NCBI GenBank assembly: GCA_035277485.1
Contig: DATEKK010000198.1
Span: 1-64,000 of the forward strand
Reading direction: 5' to 3'
Length of the DNA: 64,000 bases
DNA from: JADGGM01 sp035277485
Lineage (GTDB): Bacteria > Gemmatimonadota > Gemmatimonadetes > Gemmatimonadales > Gemmatimonadaceae
Shown: piece by piece, positions 1-7,924 of the stretch
Numbering within the stretch: the stretch's first letter is position 1
How the letters are laid out: each line of letters begins with the position of its first letter
The notes under the pieces: model-generated
Seen by the model: the letters and a program-made list of their open reading frames with translations, nothing else
Told to the model about the DNA's origin: nothing
Database searches by the model: none
Position numbers and translations under genes: made by a program

Positions 1-50
1 GGATCGCCCCGGCCGCCGCCGTCGCGCTGCTGCGCGCGTGCCGCGCATGA
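1..50 (+). CDS. 3' end of an upstream gene (partial, unidentified)
   Basis: An open frame enters the window from the left and reads IAPAAAVALLRACRA before a TGA at 48-50. The stop overlaps the ATG of the next gene (ATGA), which suggests translational coupling in one operon. About 16 residues are too few to identify it. The hydantoinase/oxoprolinase-like protein often found in H4MPT clusters is one candidate, but that is only a guess from context. Confidence 0.45.
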   Translation, partial: IAPAAAVALLRACRA

Positions 51-613
51 CGCCGCGCGTCGACACCGTCGTCAAGGTCGGCGGTGCGCTGCTCGCGGCA
101 CCCGGGCCGCTCGATAGCGTGGTGCGCGCCCTGGAGAGCGCCGTCGCCCGCGGCGATGGCATCGCCGTGGTGCCCGGGGGCGGACCGTTCGCCGACGCCG
201 TAAGGCGCGTCGATACAGCGTTAGGCATCGGCGCCGATGCCGCGCATTGGATGGCGATGCTGGCCATGGACCAGCACGCACTGCTCATCGCGTCGCGCAC
301 GCCCCACGCACGCGTCGTCGAGCACCCGGCCGAGGTCACCGGCGCGCTCGTCCATGGACGGCTCCCGGTGCTCGCGCCCTATCGCTGGCTCCGCGCCCGC
401 GATCCGCTGCCGCACAGTTGGGACGTCACAAGCGACTCGATCGCCGCGTGGGCGTCCGGCGAGCTCCAAGCCCGGCGACTCATCCTCGTCAAGCCGGTGG
501 TCGCCGAGCAGGCCGCGCTCGTCGATCCGTACTTCGAGCGCGCGCTACCGAACGACGTGCGCGTCGTGATCGCGGACGCCTTGGGCCTCACAGAAGCGCT
601 GCGCGCGACGTAA
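47..613 (+). CDS. mfnE: Amino-acid-kinase-fold phosphate kinase, MfnE-like (methanofuran biosynthesis)
   Basis: 188 aa. It resembles the archaeal MfnE kinase, which phosphorylates aminomethylfuranyl-methyl phosphate to its diphosphate during methanofuran assembly. The N-terminus has the VVKVGGALL nucleotide-binding strand of amino acid kinases. A glycine loop VVPGGGPFAD follows, and then AAHWMAMLAMDQ, a stretch I associate with MfnE rather than uridylate or acetylglutamate kinases. I chose ATG 47, which overlaps the upstream TGA as ATGA; GTG 38 is the alternative. The gene converges on mfnB, overlapping its 3' end by about 26 bp. Other amino acid kinases cannot be fully excluded, but the adjacent mfnB strongly favours the methanofuran role. 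Confidence 0.72.
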   Translation: MTPRVDTVVKVGGALLAAPGPLDSVVRALESAVARGDGIAVVPGGGPFADAVRRVDTALGIGADAAHWMAMLAMDQHALLIASRTPHARVVEHPAEVTGALVHGRLPVLAPYRWLRARDPLPHSWDVTSDSIAAWASGELQARRLILVKPVVAEQAALVDPYFERALPNDVRVVIADALGLTEALRAT

Positions 614-1415
614 CCCCCGCGCCCGACACACCTTCGCCGGCCGACGCCCGATATGCGGCCCTCTCGGCACCTGGCCAGACCCGGCGCCCCGCCGCTCGCG
701 CCAACGCCGCCACGTTCGCGCGAGACACGTGTCCAACCCGATCTGCGCCTTCGCAGGCAGCGCCGCGCACGCCAACGACATCGGCGCCAAACGCGCGCAA
801 TAACGACAGATCGGCGCCAGCGAGTCCACCAGCGACCGCTACCGTGAGATCGGCGTCGTGCGCATGACGGATCCACGCTGCAACGAGCGACTGACGCATC
901 GCGGCGAACAATCCCGAGGGCGCGTCATCATGGCGACGCATCGTCCGCTTTACCGCCGTGTCGAGAAGAACACCCACAGCGCCCGCTCGCTCTGCGGCTT
1001 CAACGAGCCACCATGGCGACAGACTAGCAACATCTGGGCGGAATGAATCTGCATACGCGACCGCGATCACACCGGCGCTGGCACTCACCATCGCCGCCCC
1101 TTGCACGGCAGCTCCGATCAGCGATTCGACCCGGTCCGCCTCCGAAACGCCGGCGAATCCAACCTTCACGTACGCGAGTCGCTCCGCCGCTGCACGCCGC
1201 GCCGCGAGCGACACTGCCTTCTCATCACGGGCGTCGCCCAACGCGGCGCTCACCGGCAGACGGCCGTCTACGGCGCGCACGATCTCACGCAACGCCGCCG
1301 TGCTCACGGAACCGAGTGGCCCGTGCGTCGGATCCTTCGCGTCGATGATGTCCGCCCCACCTTCGAGCGCGGCCCGCGCCTCTACCGCACTCGCCACGCT
1401 GATCAGAAGCCGCAT
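588..1415 (-). CDS. mfnB: (5-formylfuran-3-yl)methyl phosphate synthase MfnB (UPF0264)
   Basis: 275 aa, a TIM-barrel protein of the DUF556/UPF0264 family. MfnB condenses two glyceraldehyde-3-phosphate molecules into the furan precursor of methanofuran. The N-terminus MRLLISVASAVEARAALEGG, followed by ADIIDAKDP and GPLG, is typical of the family. The barrel lysines expected to act in catalysis are in IDAKDP and AYVKVGF, and VGVLLDTAVK also fits. The family is about 235 aa; the extra C-terminal tail of about 30 residues looks like low-complexity read-through. The ATG at 1415 follows a G-rich Shine-Dalgarno (GGGGGGAT). It is divergent from the SDR gene. Methanofuran carries formyl units in H4MPT-dependent formaldehyde oxidation. 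Confidence 0.85.
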   Translation of the reverse strand: MRLLISVASAVEARAALEGGADIIDAKDPTHGPLGSVSTAALREIVRAVDGRLPVSAALGDARDEKAVSLAARRAAAERLAYVKVGFAGVSEADRVESLIGAAVQGAAMVSASAGVIAVAYADSFRPDVASLSPWWLVEAAERAGAVGVLLDTAVKRTMRRHDDAPSGLFAAMRQSLVAAWIRHAHDADLTVAVAGGLAGADLSLLRAFGADVVGVRGAACEGADRVGHVSRANVAALARAAGRRVWPGAERAAYRASAGEGVSGAGVTSRAALL

Positions 1416-1553
1416 CGATCCCCCCCGGTCCCGGTCCCGAGCTCGTCCGCCACTGACTTCAGGTAGCCCGTCCTCTTGTGACCCATCGCTGCGCCGTTAA
1501 TGTTTGCCGTCCCGAGGGCTACGTTACGGAACACGAGGCAGGGAGGCAACCGG

Positions 1554-2354
1554 TTGAGCGATCGACACGCTGGTGCCCCGCGATCCGGCGGCGCGGGGGC
1601 GGCGCTGGCCGGCGCCAATGTCCTCGTCACCGGCGCGTCGACCGGTATTGGTCGAGCCATCGCCGTCGCAGCGGCGAATGCCGGCGCCGATGTCGCAATC
1701 ACCTACCGCAGCGAAGAACGTGAGGCCCGTGGCGTAGCCGCGGAGATCGAGCGCTTGGGCCGGCGGGCCCACGTCTTTCGTCTCGATTTGGCTGACGCCG
1801 CCTCGATCGCCGACCTCTCCCCCGACGCGCAGCGGGCGTTCGGTCGCATCGACGTCTGGATCAACAACGCCGGCGCCGACATCCTCACCGGCCGGGCCGC
1901 CGGCCTTCCCGACACCAAGAAGCTCGAGCTGCTGCTCTCGGTCGACCTCAGGGGCACCATCCTCGCGTCGTGGGAAGCCGTGCGCGTGATGCGCGAACAA
2001 CCCGCCGGCGGCGTTATTCTGAACATGAGCTGGGACCACGTCCTCACAGGAATGTCCGGACGGAATCCCGAGATGTTCTCGGCGGTCAAAGGAGGCGTGA
2101 TGGCGTTCAGCAAATCACTCGCCCGCACGGTGGCGCCGAACATTCGGGTGAACGTTCTGGCTCCCGGATGGATCGACACGGAATTCGGCGGCGGACTCGA
2201 TGCGGTCCGGCGGCGCAAGGTCGCGCGATCGATCCCGCTCGCACGCTGGGGCACGCCGGCGGACGTCGCGCGAGCCGCTGTATTCCTCGCCTCGCCGGAC
2301 AGCGCGTATCTCACGGGCCAGACGCTGTTGATCGGCGGCGGCGCCGTCATGTAA
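1554..2354 (+). CDS. SDR-family oxidoreductase with Phe at the catalytic Tyr position
   Basis: 266 aa short-chain dehydrogenase/reductase. The Rossmann motif VTGASTGIGRAIA, the NNAG motif (VWINNAGAD) and the C-terminal LTGQTLLIGGGAVM are all present. Where SDRs have YxxxK, this protein reads MFSAVKGG, so the catalytic Tyr is Phe; the Lys and an upstream Ser (NMSWDH) remain. I chose TTG 1554 because GGGAGG lies seven bases upstream; ATG 1500 is an in-frame alternative with no clear ribosome site. Its place in the pterin/methanofuran cluster suggests a pterin- or cofactor-reducing role (compare FolM/PTR1-type SDRs). That is inference, and the Tyr loss makes ordinary SDR catalysis doubtful. Confidence 0.75.
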   Translation: MSDRHAGAPRSGGAGAALAGANVLVTGASTGIGRAIAVAAANAGADVAITYRSEEREARGVAAEIERLGRRAHVFRLDLADAASIADLSPDAQRAFGRIDVWINNAGADILTGRAAGLPDTKKLELLLSVDLRGTILASWEAVRVMREQPAGGVILNMSWDHVLTGMSGRNPEMFSAVKGGVMAFSKSLARTVAPNIRVNVLAPGWIDTEFGGGLDAVRRRKVARSIPLARWGTPADVARAAVFLASPDSAYLTGQTLLIGGGAVM

Positions 2355-2413
2355 CGCGGCTCCGTTAGGCACGGACGGCCGCGGATTCGGGTTCAATCCG
2401 CAAGGAGCACGTC

Positions 2414-2773
2414 ATGGTCGCGAAGGACAACACGTACACCGATGACCAGATCGCGGAGAAGCTGCGCGACCTCCCCGGCTGGTACTACGAAGACGGCTGG
2501 ATTCGCCGTCAGTACAAAACCGACGGCTGGCCCACGACGCTCATGCTCGTGAACGCGATCGGCTACGTCGCCGAGGCCGCGTACCACCACCCGGACCTCA
2601 CCGTCACGTGGGCGAAAGTCTGGGTCAAGCTCAAGACCCACAGCGCCGGCGGCATCACCGACAAGGACTTCGCGCTCGCCAAACGCATCGAGGACTGCTC
2701 CCTCTGGCGTCCGTCCGGCTCGCCGCTCGAGGGAACGCCGAACAAGTTCGTGCGCGGCGGCGATACCAAGTAG
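2414..2773 (+). CDS. Pterin-4a-carbinolamine dehydratase family protein (PhhB/DCoH-like)
   Basis: 119 aa, the usual length. It has the family pattern: an N-terminal helix (DDQIAEKLRDLPGW), a central NAIGYVAEAAYHHPDLTVTW with the two adjacent histidines that bind the pterin, and a C-terminal GGITDKDFALAKRIED helix. AAGGAGC precedes the ATG. Related proteins dehydrate 4a-hydroxytetrahydropterins. In H4MPT clusters of methylotrophs such a homologue probably acts on a pterin intermediate; that role is inferred. It lies 12 bp upstream of the DHPS-like gene and is probably co-transcribed with it. Confidence 0.85.
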   Translation: MVAKDNTYTDDQIAEKLRDLPGWYYEDGWIRRQYKTDGWPTTLMLVNAIGYVAEAAYHHPDLTVTWAKVWVKLKTHSAGGITDKDFALAKRIEDCSLWRPSGSPLEGTPNKFVRGGDTK

Positions 2774-2785
2774 CCGCCTAACGCC

Positions 2786-4255
2786 GTGAGCGACACCGCG
2801 GTCACGCCGTCGCGCGTGCTGTTCGTCACGGGGCGGCTGGCGGAGCCGGCCTTGAGGCGAACGCTCGATCGCATGGCACCGCCGTTCGCGTTCGACGTCG
2901 CGGTCATGCACATCACCGTGGCCGCGCTCATGACCACCCCGTGGATCGCGCGCTTCCTGCCCGCGCCGCCGGCCGCGGGCACGGACCTCGTACTCATCCC
3001 CGGACTCTGCGAGGGCGACACCGGCGTCTTGGCCGAGCACATGGGCGTGCGCGTCGCCAAGGGACCGAAAGACCTCCGTGAGATCCCCGAATACTTCGGC
3101 CAGGAGGCGCTCCACCGCGACTACGGCGACCAGGACATCGAGATCCTCGCCGAGATCAACAACGCGCCGCGATGGTCGCGCGAGACGCTGCTCGCCGAAG
3201 CGCATCGCCTTCACGACTCGGGCGCGGACTATATCGACATCGGCTGCACGCCCGGCCTCGCGTTCCCGGAGCTCGGTTCCATCGTGCGCGAGCTCGTCTC
3301 CGCCGGCATGCGCGTCAGCATCGACAGCTTCGACCCGGGCGAGATCATGACGGCGGTGGACGCGGGCGCATCGCTCGTGCTGAGCGTCAATGCATCGAAT
3401 CTCGCCGTGGCGAAACACCTCGCCGGCCGTGACGTGCGCGTGGTCGTGATCCCGGACTTCGGCGCCCCGCTCGAGACGCTCGAGCCGACCATCCGCACCC
3501 TCAAGTCGTTAGGCATCCCGTTTCTCATCGACCCCGTCATCGAACCCATCGGGTTCGGGTTCGTTGCGTCTCTCGAGCGCTTCATCGAGACTCGGCGACG
3601 GTATCCCGACGTCCCGATGATGATGGGCATCGGCAATCTCACCGAGCTGACGGCCGCCGACACGACGGGCGTCAACGCCATTCTCATCGCGATGTGCGAG
3701 GAGTTGGGCGTGCGCACCGTACTCACCACCGAAGTCATCGGATGGGCGCGCGGCGCCGTGCGCGAGATCGACATCGCGCGGCGCCTCATGCACTACGCGA
3801 TTCGGAACAAGGTGGCGCCCAAGCACGTAGACGACCGGCTGGTCACCGTCAAAGACCAGCGCATTCTCTCATACACGGACGCCGAGCTGCACGACCTCAA
3901 GTCGCACATCACCGATCCCAATTTCCGGATCTTCACCGACCGCGATTCGATCGTCGTGCTCAACCGCGACCTGTTCGTGCGCGGCACGGACATCCAGGAG
4001 ATCTTCTCGCAGTTAGGCGTCACCGAGGCCACGCACGCGTTCTACCTCGGCAAGGAGCTCGCGAAGGCCAAGCTCGCGATCACCCTCGGCAAGACGTACC
4101 GCCAGGAAGGCCAGCTCGACTGGGGCTACCTCACGCCGCCCGACGACGCCGTGTCGGAGCACGTGCGCCTAACGCAACGATCCCGCCGCGCCGAGCGCGC
4201 CGCCCGCGCACGCGAGGGGAACGACCCGCAGGACGACGGGAACGCGTCCGCGTGA
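2786..4255 (+). CDS. Dihydropteroate synthase-related protein (DUF6513-type) of H4MPT biosynthesis
   Basis: 489 aa. A unique N-terminal region of about 120 residues (VLFVTGRLAEPALRRTLD, then LIPGLCEGDT) precedes a DHPS-like TIM barrel: ILAEINNAP, HDSGADYIDIGCTPG, VSIDSF, LVLSVNAS and LIDPVIEP. Such proteins occur in archaeal and methylotroph H4MPT clusters and are thought to link a pterin to the beta-RFA-P product, as DHPS does in folate synthesis. The exact reaction is not settled. The GTG start is 12 bp after the carbinolamine dehydratase stop. The stop overlaps the pabB start as GTGA. Confidence 0.8.
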   Translation: MSDTAVTPSRVLFVTGRLAEPALRRTLDRMAPPFAFDVAVMHITVAALMTTPWIARFLPAPPAAGTDLVLIPGLCEGDTGVLAEHMGVRVAKGPKDLREIPEYFGQEALHRDYGDQDIEILAEINNAPRWSRETLLAEAHRLHDSGADYIDIGCTPGLAFPELGSIVRELVSAGMRVSIDSFDPGEIMTAVDAGASLVLSVNASNLAVAKHLAGRDVRVVVIPDFGAPLETLEPTIRTLKSLGIPFLIDPVIEPIGFGFVASLERFIETRRRYPDVPMMMGIGNLTELTAADTTGVNAILIAMCEELGVRTVLTTEVIGWARGAVREIDIARRLMHYAIRNKVAPKHVDDRLVTVKDQRILSYTDAELHDLKSHITDPNFRIFTDRDSIVVLNRDLFVRGTDIQEIFSQLGVTEATHAFYLGKELAKAKLAITLGKTYRQEGQLDWGYLTPPDDAVSEHVRLTQRSRRAERAARAREGNDPQDDGNASA

Positions 4256-5754
4256 CGCTCCCGCTCGTCCGTGAGCTCATCCCCGCGCCGGACCCGGCAT
4301 CCGCGTGCGCCGCGCTGCTGGGGATGCCCTACCTGCTGTTCCTCGACAGCGCCACGCATGCGCAGGCCCGCGACGCCGCGGGTCGCGACCGATTTTCGTT
4401 TCTCGCCGCGGACCCCGCGATTGTCGTGCGATGCAAAGGAGGACGCGCCGAGCGCATCGACTACCGGGACGGCTCGCGCACGTCCGTCGCGGGTCACAGT
4501 CTGGCGGAAATCCGGCGACTCCTCGAGCCGTTTCACACGGAGTCACTCCCCGGGCTGCCGCCGTTCCAGGGCGGCGCGGCCGGCTACATCGCGTACGATT
4601 GGGGCTCCGTCCTCGAGCGGCTCCCCGCGCCCCGCTACGATGATCTCTCCATCCCGGACGTCGTGCTCGGTCTCTACGATTGCGTCGTCGCGTGGGACCA
4701 CGACGCGAGCCGCGCCTGGATCGTTTCCACCGGGCTGCCCGACGAAGGACGCGCGCGCGCCGAACGGGCGCGCCATCGCCTAACGGAGATCGCGGAGCGG
4801 CTCGCGGCCCAACCCGGCCCGGCGCCCGTTGGGCGGCCGGTTCCGCGCCGGCACACGGAGGTCGCGCACGCGCCATCCTACCCCGTCACCGACGTCGCCG
4901 CGGCGACCGCGATCGGACTCCGCTCCTCGTTCACCCACCGCGGGTATCTCGATGCGGTGACGCGCGTGCGCGAATACATCGTCGCCGGCGACATCTTTCA
5001 AGCGAACGTATCGCAGCGCCTCGAAGCGCCGCTCGCCGAGTCGAGCTGGTCGCTCTATCGGCGACTGCGCGCGCTCAACCCCGCTCCGTTCGCGGCGTAT
5101 CTCGCGTTCGAGGAGCTGCACGTGCTCAGCGCGTCGCCCGAACGCTTCCTTCGTCTCGATGACGCGCGACGCGTCGAGGCGCGCCCGATCAAAGGCACGC
5201 GACCCCGTGGCATCCACCCCGCGCACGACGCCGCGCTCGGCCGCGCCCTCACCGACAGCGCCAAAGACCGCGCCGAAAACCTCATGATCGTCGACCTGCT
5301 GCGCAACGACCTGTCGCGCGTCTGCGCGCCGCGATCAGTGCGCGTTCCTGAATTATTCGCACTTGAGCACTATTCCACCGTGCACCACCTCGTCTCCACC
5401 GTCACCGGCGAGCTCGAGGCGGGATGCGATGCCTTAGACCTCCTCACCGCCACGTTCCCCGGCGGTTCGATTACCGGCGCGCCCAAGGTGCGCGCCATGG
5501 AAATCATCGCAGAGCTCGAGCCGTCGCGCCGGGGCGTCTACTGCGGCTCCATTGGCTACATCGGCACCAGCGGCGTGATGGACGCCAGTATCGTCATCCG
5601 CACCTATCAGGCGCTCGATGACGCGGTGTACTTTAGTGTAGGAGGCGGCATCGTGGCCGACTCCGATCCCGAACAGGAGTACCGCGAAACCCTCGACAAG
5701 GCGCGCGCACTCATCGATGCCCTGGCGGCAGCCGGCCAGCCCGCGCATCGCTGA
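4252..5754 (+). CDS. pabB: Aminodeoxychorismate synthase component I
   Basis: 500 aa chorismate-binding enzyme. It converts chorismate to 4-amino-4-deoxychorismate using ammonia from the glutaminase subunit. The motif PIKGTRPRG carries the Lys that marks PabB; anthranilate synthase TrpE has Ala there. Also visible are DIFQANVSQR, AENLMIVDLLRNDLSRV, FPGGSITGAPKVRAMEII and GVYCGSIGY. The GTG start overlaps the preceding TGA as GTGA. It is followed by pabA (27 bp) and pabC. Because beta-RFA-P synthase uses p-aminobenzoate, this trio most likely feeds H4MPT as well as, or instead of, folate. Confidence 0.9.
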   Translation: MTLPLVRELIPAPDPASACAALLGMPYLLFLDSATHAQARDAAGRDRFSFLAADPAIVVRCKGGRAERIDYRDGSRTSVAGHSLAEIRRLLEPFHTESLPGLPPFQGGAAGYIAYDWGSVLERLPAPRYDDLSIPDVVLGLYDCVVAWDHDASRAWIVSTGLPDEGRARAERARHRLTEIAERLAAQPGPAPVGRPVPRRHTEVAHAPSYPVTDVAAATAIGLRSSFTHRGYLDAVTRVREYIVAGDIFQANVSQRLEAPLAESSWSLYRRLRALNPAPFAAYLAFEELHVLSASPERFLRLDDARRVEARPIKGTRPRGIHPAHDAALGRALTDSAKDRAENLMIVDLLRNDLSRVCAPRSVRVPELFALEHYSTVHHLVSTVTGELEAGCDALDLLTATFPGGSITGAPKVRAMEIIAELEPSRRGVYCGSIGYIGTSGVMDASIVIRTYQALDDAVYFSVGGGIVADSDPEQEYRETLDKARALIDALAAAGQPAHR

Positions 5755-5781
5755 CTGCACGAGGCCGCTCTCGGCGTCAGC

Positions 5782-6444
5782 ATGATTCTCCTCATCGACA
5801 ACTACGACTCGTTCGTGTACAACCTCGCGCGCTACGTGCGGGAGTTGGGCAGCGAGCCGCTCGTTCGTCGAAACGACGCCGTGTCGTTCGATGAGATCGC
5901 CGAGCTGGCGCCGGAACGCATCATCGTCTCCCCCGGCCCGTGCTCGCCGGCCGAGTCCGGCGTCTCGACCGACGTGATTCGCCGCTTCGGTGCGCACATA
6001 CCGATTCTCGGCGTTTGCTTGGGACACCAATGCATTGGCGCCGCGTATGGCGCCGAGATCGTGCGGGCACGCCAGCCGATGCACGGCAAGACATCGCACA
6101 TCCATCACGACGGCAGCGGCGTCTTTGCGGGCCTCCCGTCGCCGTTCGTCGCCACGCGGTATCACTCGCTGGTCATCGCGCCTGCGTCGCTTCCGTCTTC
6201 GTTGCGCGTCACGGCGACTTCCGATGATGGCGAGATCATGGCCGTCGAGCACCGTGAGCATCCGGTGGTCGGCGTGCAGTTTCATCCCGAATCCGCGCTC
6301 ACCGAATACGGCTATCGCCTCCTCGATCGCTTTCTTCACGGCGACGTCGCGCGCGGCGATGCACTTCCCGATCGCGCCGATCTTGCGTTCTCGACACTGG
6401 AATCAGACGAGTTCGTGCCGCCGCCGGTGGAGCTCGTTCGATGA
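5782..6444 (+). CDS. pabA: Aminodeoxychorismate synthase glutaminase subunit (PabA/TrpG type)
   Basis: 220 aa class I glutamine amidotransferase. It hydrolyses glutamine and passes ammonia to PabB. The start MILLIDNYDSFVYNL is classical. The nucleophile Cys is in ILGVCLGHQCIG, the oxyanion region in IVSPGPCSP, and the catalytic His-Glu pair in GVQFHPESALTEYG. Family members are about 190 aa, so there is a C-terminal extension of about 25 residues. Its position between pabB and pabC supports pabA over trpG, though such subunits can serve both pathways. The stop overlaps the pabC start as ATGA. Confidence 0.9.
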   Translation: MILLIDNYDSFVYNLARYVRELGSEPLVRRNDAVSFDEIAELAPERIIVSPGPCSPAESGVSTDVIRRFGAHIPILGVCLGHQCIGAAYGAEIVRARQPMHGKTSHIHHDGSGVFAGLPSPFVATRYHSLVIAPASLPSSLRVTATSDDGEIMAVEHREHPVVGVQFHPESALTEYGYRLLDRFLHGDVARGDALPDRADLAFSTLESDEFVPPPVELVR

Positions 6445-7355
6445 CGGCCGCGCACGCCGCCCCGCTCGCCTCTCTTGCGCCTAACGATGATCCCGCGCCG
6501 CTCCTCTGGGTCGACGGACGCCGCGCGGATGCGTCGCGGCCCGCGATCTCGGCGTTCGACCGCGGCTTCACGCTCGCCGATGGCCTCTTCGAGACCATGC
6601 GTGCCTACCGCGGCACGGTGTTCCGTGCGGACCGTCATCTCGGCCGGCTCGCGGCCGGTGCCTCGGTGCTTGGCATCAGCGTACCGAACCATGTCGCCGG
6701 CACCATCGCTGCCGCCGCCGATACGCTGCGTGCACTCGACTGGCCCGACGCGGTGCTCCGCCTAACGCTCACCCGCGGCGTCGCCCCGCGCGGCCTGGCG
6801 CCCGCAGCGACCGCCGATCCCGTCACCGTGCTCACCGTGCACGCGCTCCCGCCGCGCGAGCCGTTGGCCGCTCGCGCCGTGCGCGTCCGCACGGCGATCG
6901 GCCGCCGCAATGAATTCGCCCCGACCGCGGGCCTGAAAACGCTCGCATACACGGACGCGGTCGTGGCGCTCGCGCAGGCACGCGCCGCCGGCGCCGACGA
7001 TGCGCTGCTCCTCGACACGGCCGGCCATCTCTCAGAAGCCACGGCGAGCAATCTGTTCATCGTACACGGCTCGACCCTCTGTACACCTCCGCTCGGGTGC
7101 GGCGTGCTGCCGGGCATCACGCGTGCCGCGATCCTCGAGCTCGCATCGACGATCGGCCTCGACGCGCGCGAAGAGGTACTCGGCCCTGCCGACCTCGACC
7201 GAGCCGAGGAAGCGTTCCTCACCAGCTCCGTCCGCGAGCTCTCGCCCATCGCGCGCGCCGACGACCGCGCGATGCCTAACGGAGCGCCGGGCCCCATCAC
7301 CGCACGCGTCGCACACGCGTTCGCCGCCCTCGTCGGCCGCGAGTGCCGGGCGTGA
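6441..7355 (+). CDS. pabC: Aminodeoxychorismate lyase-like class IV aminotransferase
   Basis: 304 aa, fold-type IV PLP enzyme. In the pab operon it should release pyruvate from aminodeoxychorismate to give p-aminobenzoate. Family features are FDRGFTLADGLFETMRAYRG, the probable PLP lysine in GLKTLAYTDAV, LSEATASNLF and the cofactor-site stretch LPGITRAAILELA. D-amino-acid and branched-chain aminotransferases share this fold, so the assignment rests partly on context. The ATG overlaps the pabA stop by four bases. The first 25 residues before the fold begins are an Ala/Pro-rich extension. Confidence 0.82.
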   Translation: MTAAHAAPLASLAPNDDPAPLLWVDGRRADASRPAISAFDRGFTLADGLFETMRAYRGTVFRADRHLGRLAAGASVLGISVPNHVAGTIAAAADTLRALDWPDAVLRLTLTRGVAPRGLAPAATADPVTVLTVHALPPREPLAARAVRVRTAIGRRNEFAPTAGLKTLAYTDAVVALAQARAAGADDALLLDTAGHLSEATASNLFIVHGSTLCTPPLGCGVLPGITRAAILELASTIGLDAREEVLGPADLDRAEEAFLTSSVRELSPIARADDRAMPNGAPGPITARVAHAFAALVGRECRA

Positions 7356-7924
7356 TCATCGAATCCATCCTCACGAGCCTCGACGAGCAGGGGCGCGTCA
7401 ACATTGCCCCGATGGGCGTCGATTGGGGCGACGATGCGCTGGTGATCAAACCGTTCCTCGAGACGACCACCTTTCGCAACGTCAGCGCGACCCGCGCCGC
7501 CGTCATCAACCTCACCGACGACGTGCTCATTTTCGCGCGCACCGCGATCGGGTCCGCCGCGTTTCCCACGCATCCAGCCGTGCGCGTGAACGGTGTGGTA
7601 CTCGACGCGGCGTGCTCCTGGCGCGAAATCGAAGTCGTGTCCATCGACGCCACACCGCCGCGCTCGCGCATCGAAACGCGCGTCGTACACCACGGCACCC
7701 AACGCGAATTCCTCGGCTTCAACCGCGCGCGCAACGCCGTGCTCGAAGCCGCCATTCTTTCGACACGTACCCACTTGCTCCCCGCGGAGGAGATCCGCGG
7801 CGACTTCAAGCGGCTGCAAGTGATCGTCGACAAGACCGCGGGCCCGCGCGAACAGGAAGCCATGGCACTCCTCACCGACTATGTGCGCGAGCAGTTGAAT
7901 GCGCCGGCGTCCCGTGCGCACTGA
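7352..7924 (+). CDS. DUF447-family protein of the H4MPT cluster
   Basis: 190 aa. It matches the archaeal/methylotroph DUF447 family, whose fold resembles FMN-binding split barrels. It begins VIIESILTSLDEQGRVNIAPMG, continues with KPFLETTTFRNV and NLTDDVLIFARTA, and ends in a helical tail with a TRTHLLP segment. Homologues travel with H4MPT genes in methylotrophs, but I know of no established reaction. The start is either GTG 7352, overlapping the pabC TGA as GTGA, or GTG 7343. The 3' end overlaps the start of the beta-RFA-P synthase gene, so the two are likely translationally coupled. Confidence 0.75.
   Translation: MIIESILTSLDEQGRVNIAPMGVDWGDDALVIKPFLETTTFRNVSATRAAVINLTDDVLIFARTAIGSAAFPTHPAVRVNGVVLDAACSWREIEVVSIDATPPRSRIETRVVHHGTQREFLGFNRARNAVLEAAILSTRTHLLPAEEIRGDFKRLQVIVDKTAGPREQEAMALLTDYVREQLNAPASRAH

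Noticed and set aside
2393..3418. 341-codon minus-strand open frame
   Set aside because: Antisense shadow of the carbinolamine dehydratase and DHPS-like genes; Arg/Asp/Val-rich with no motif.
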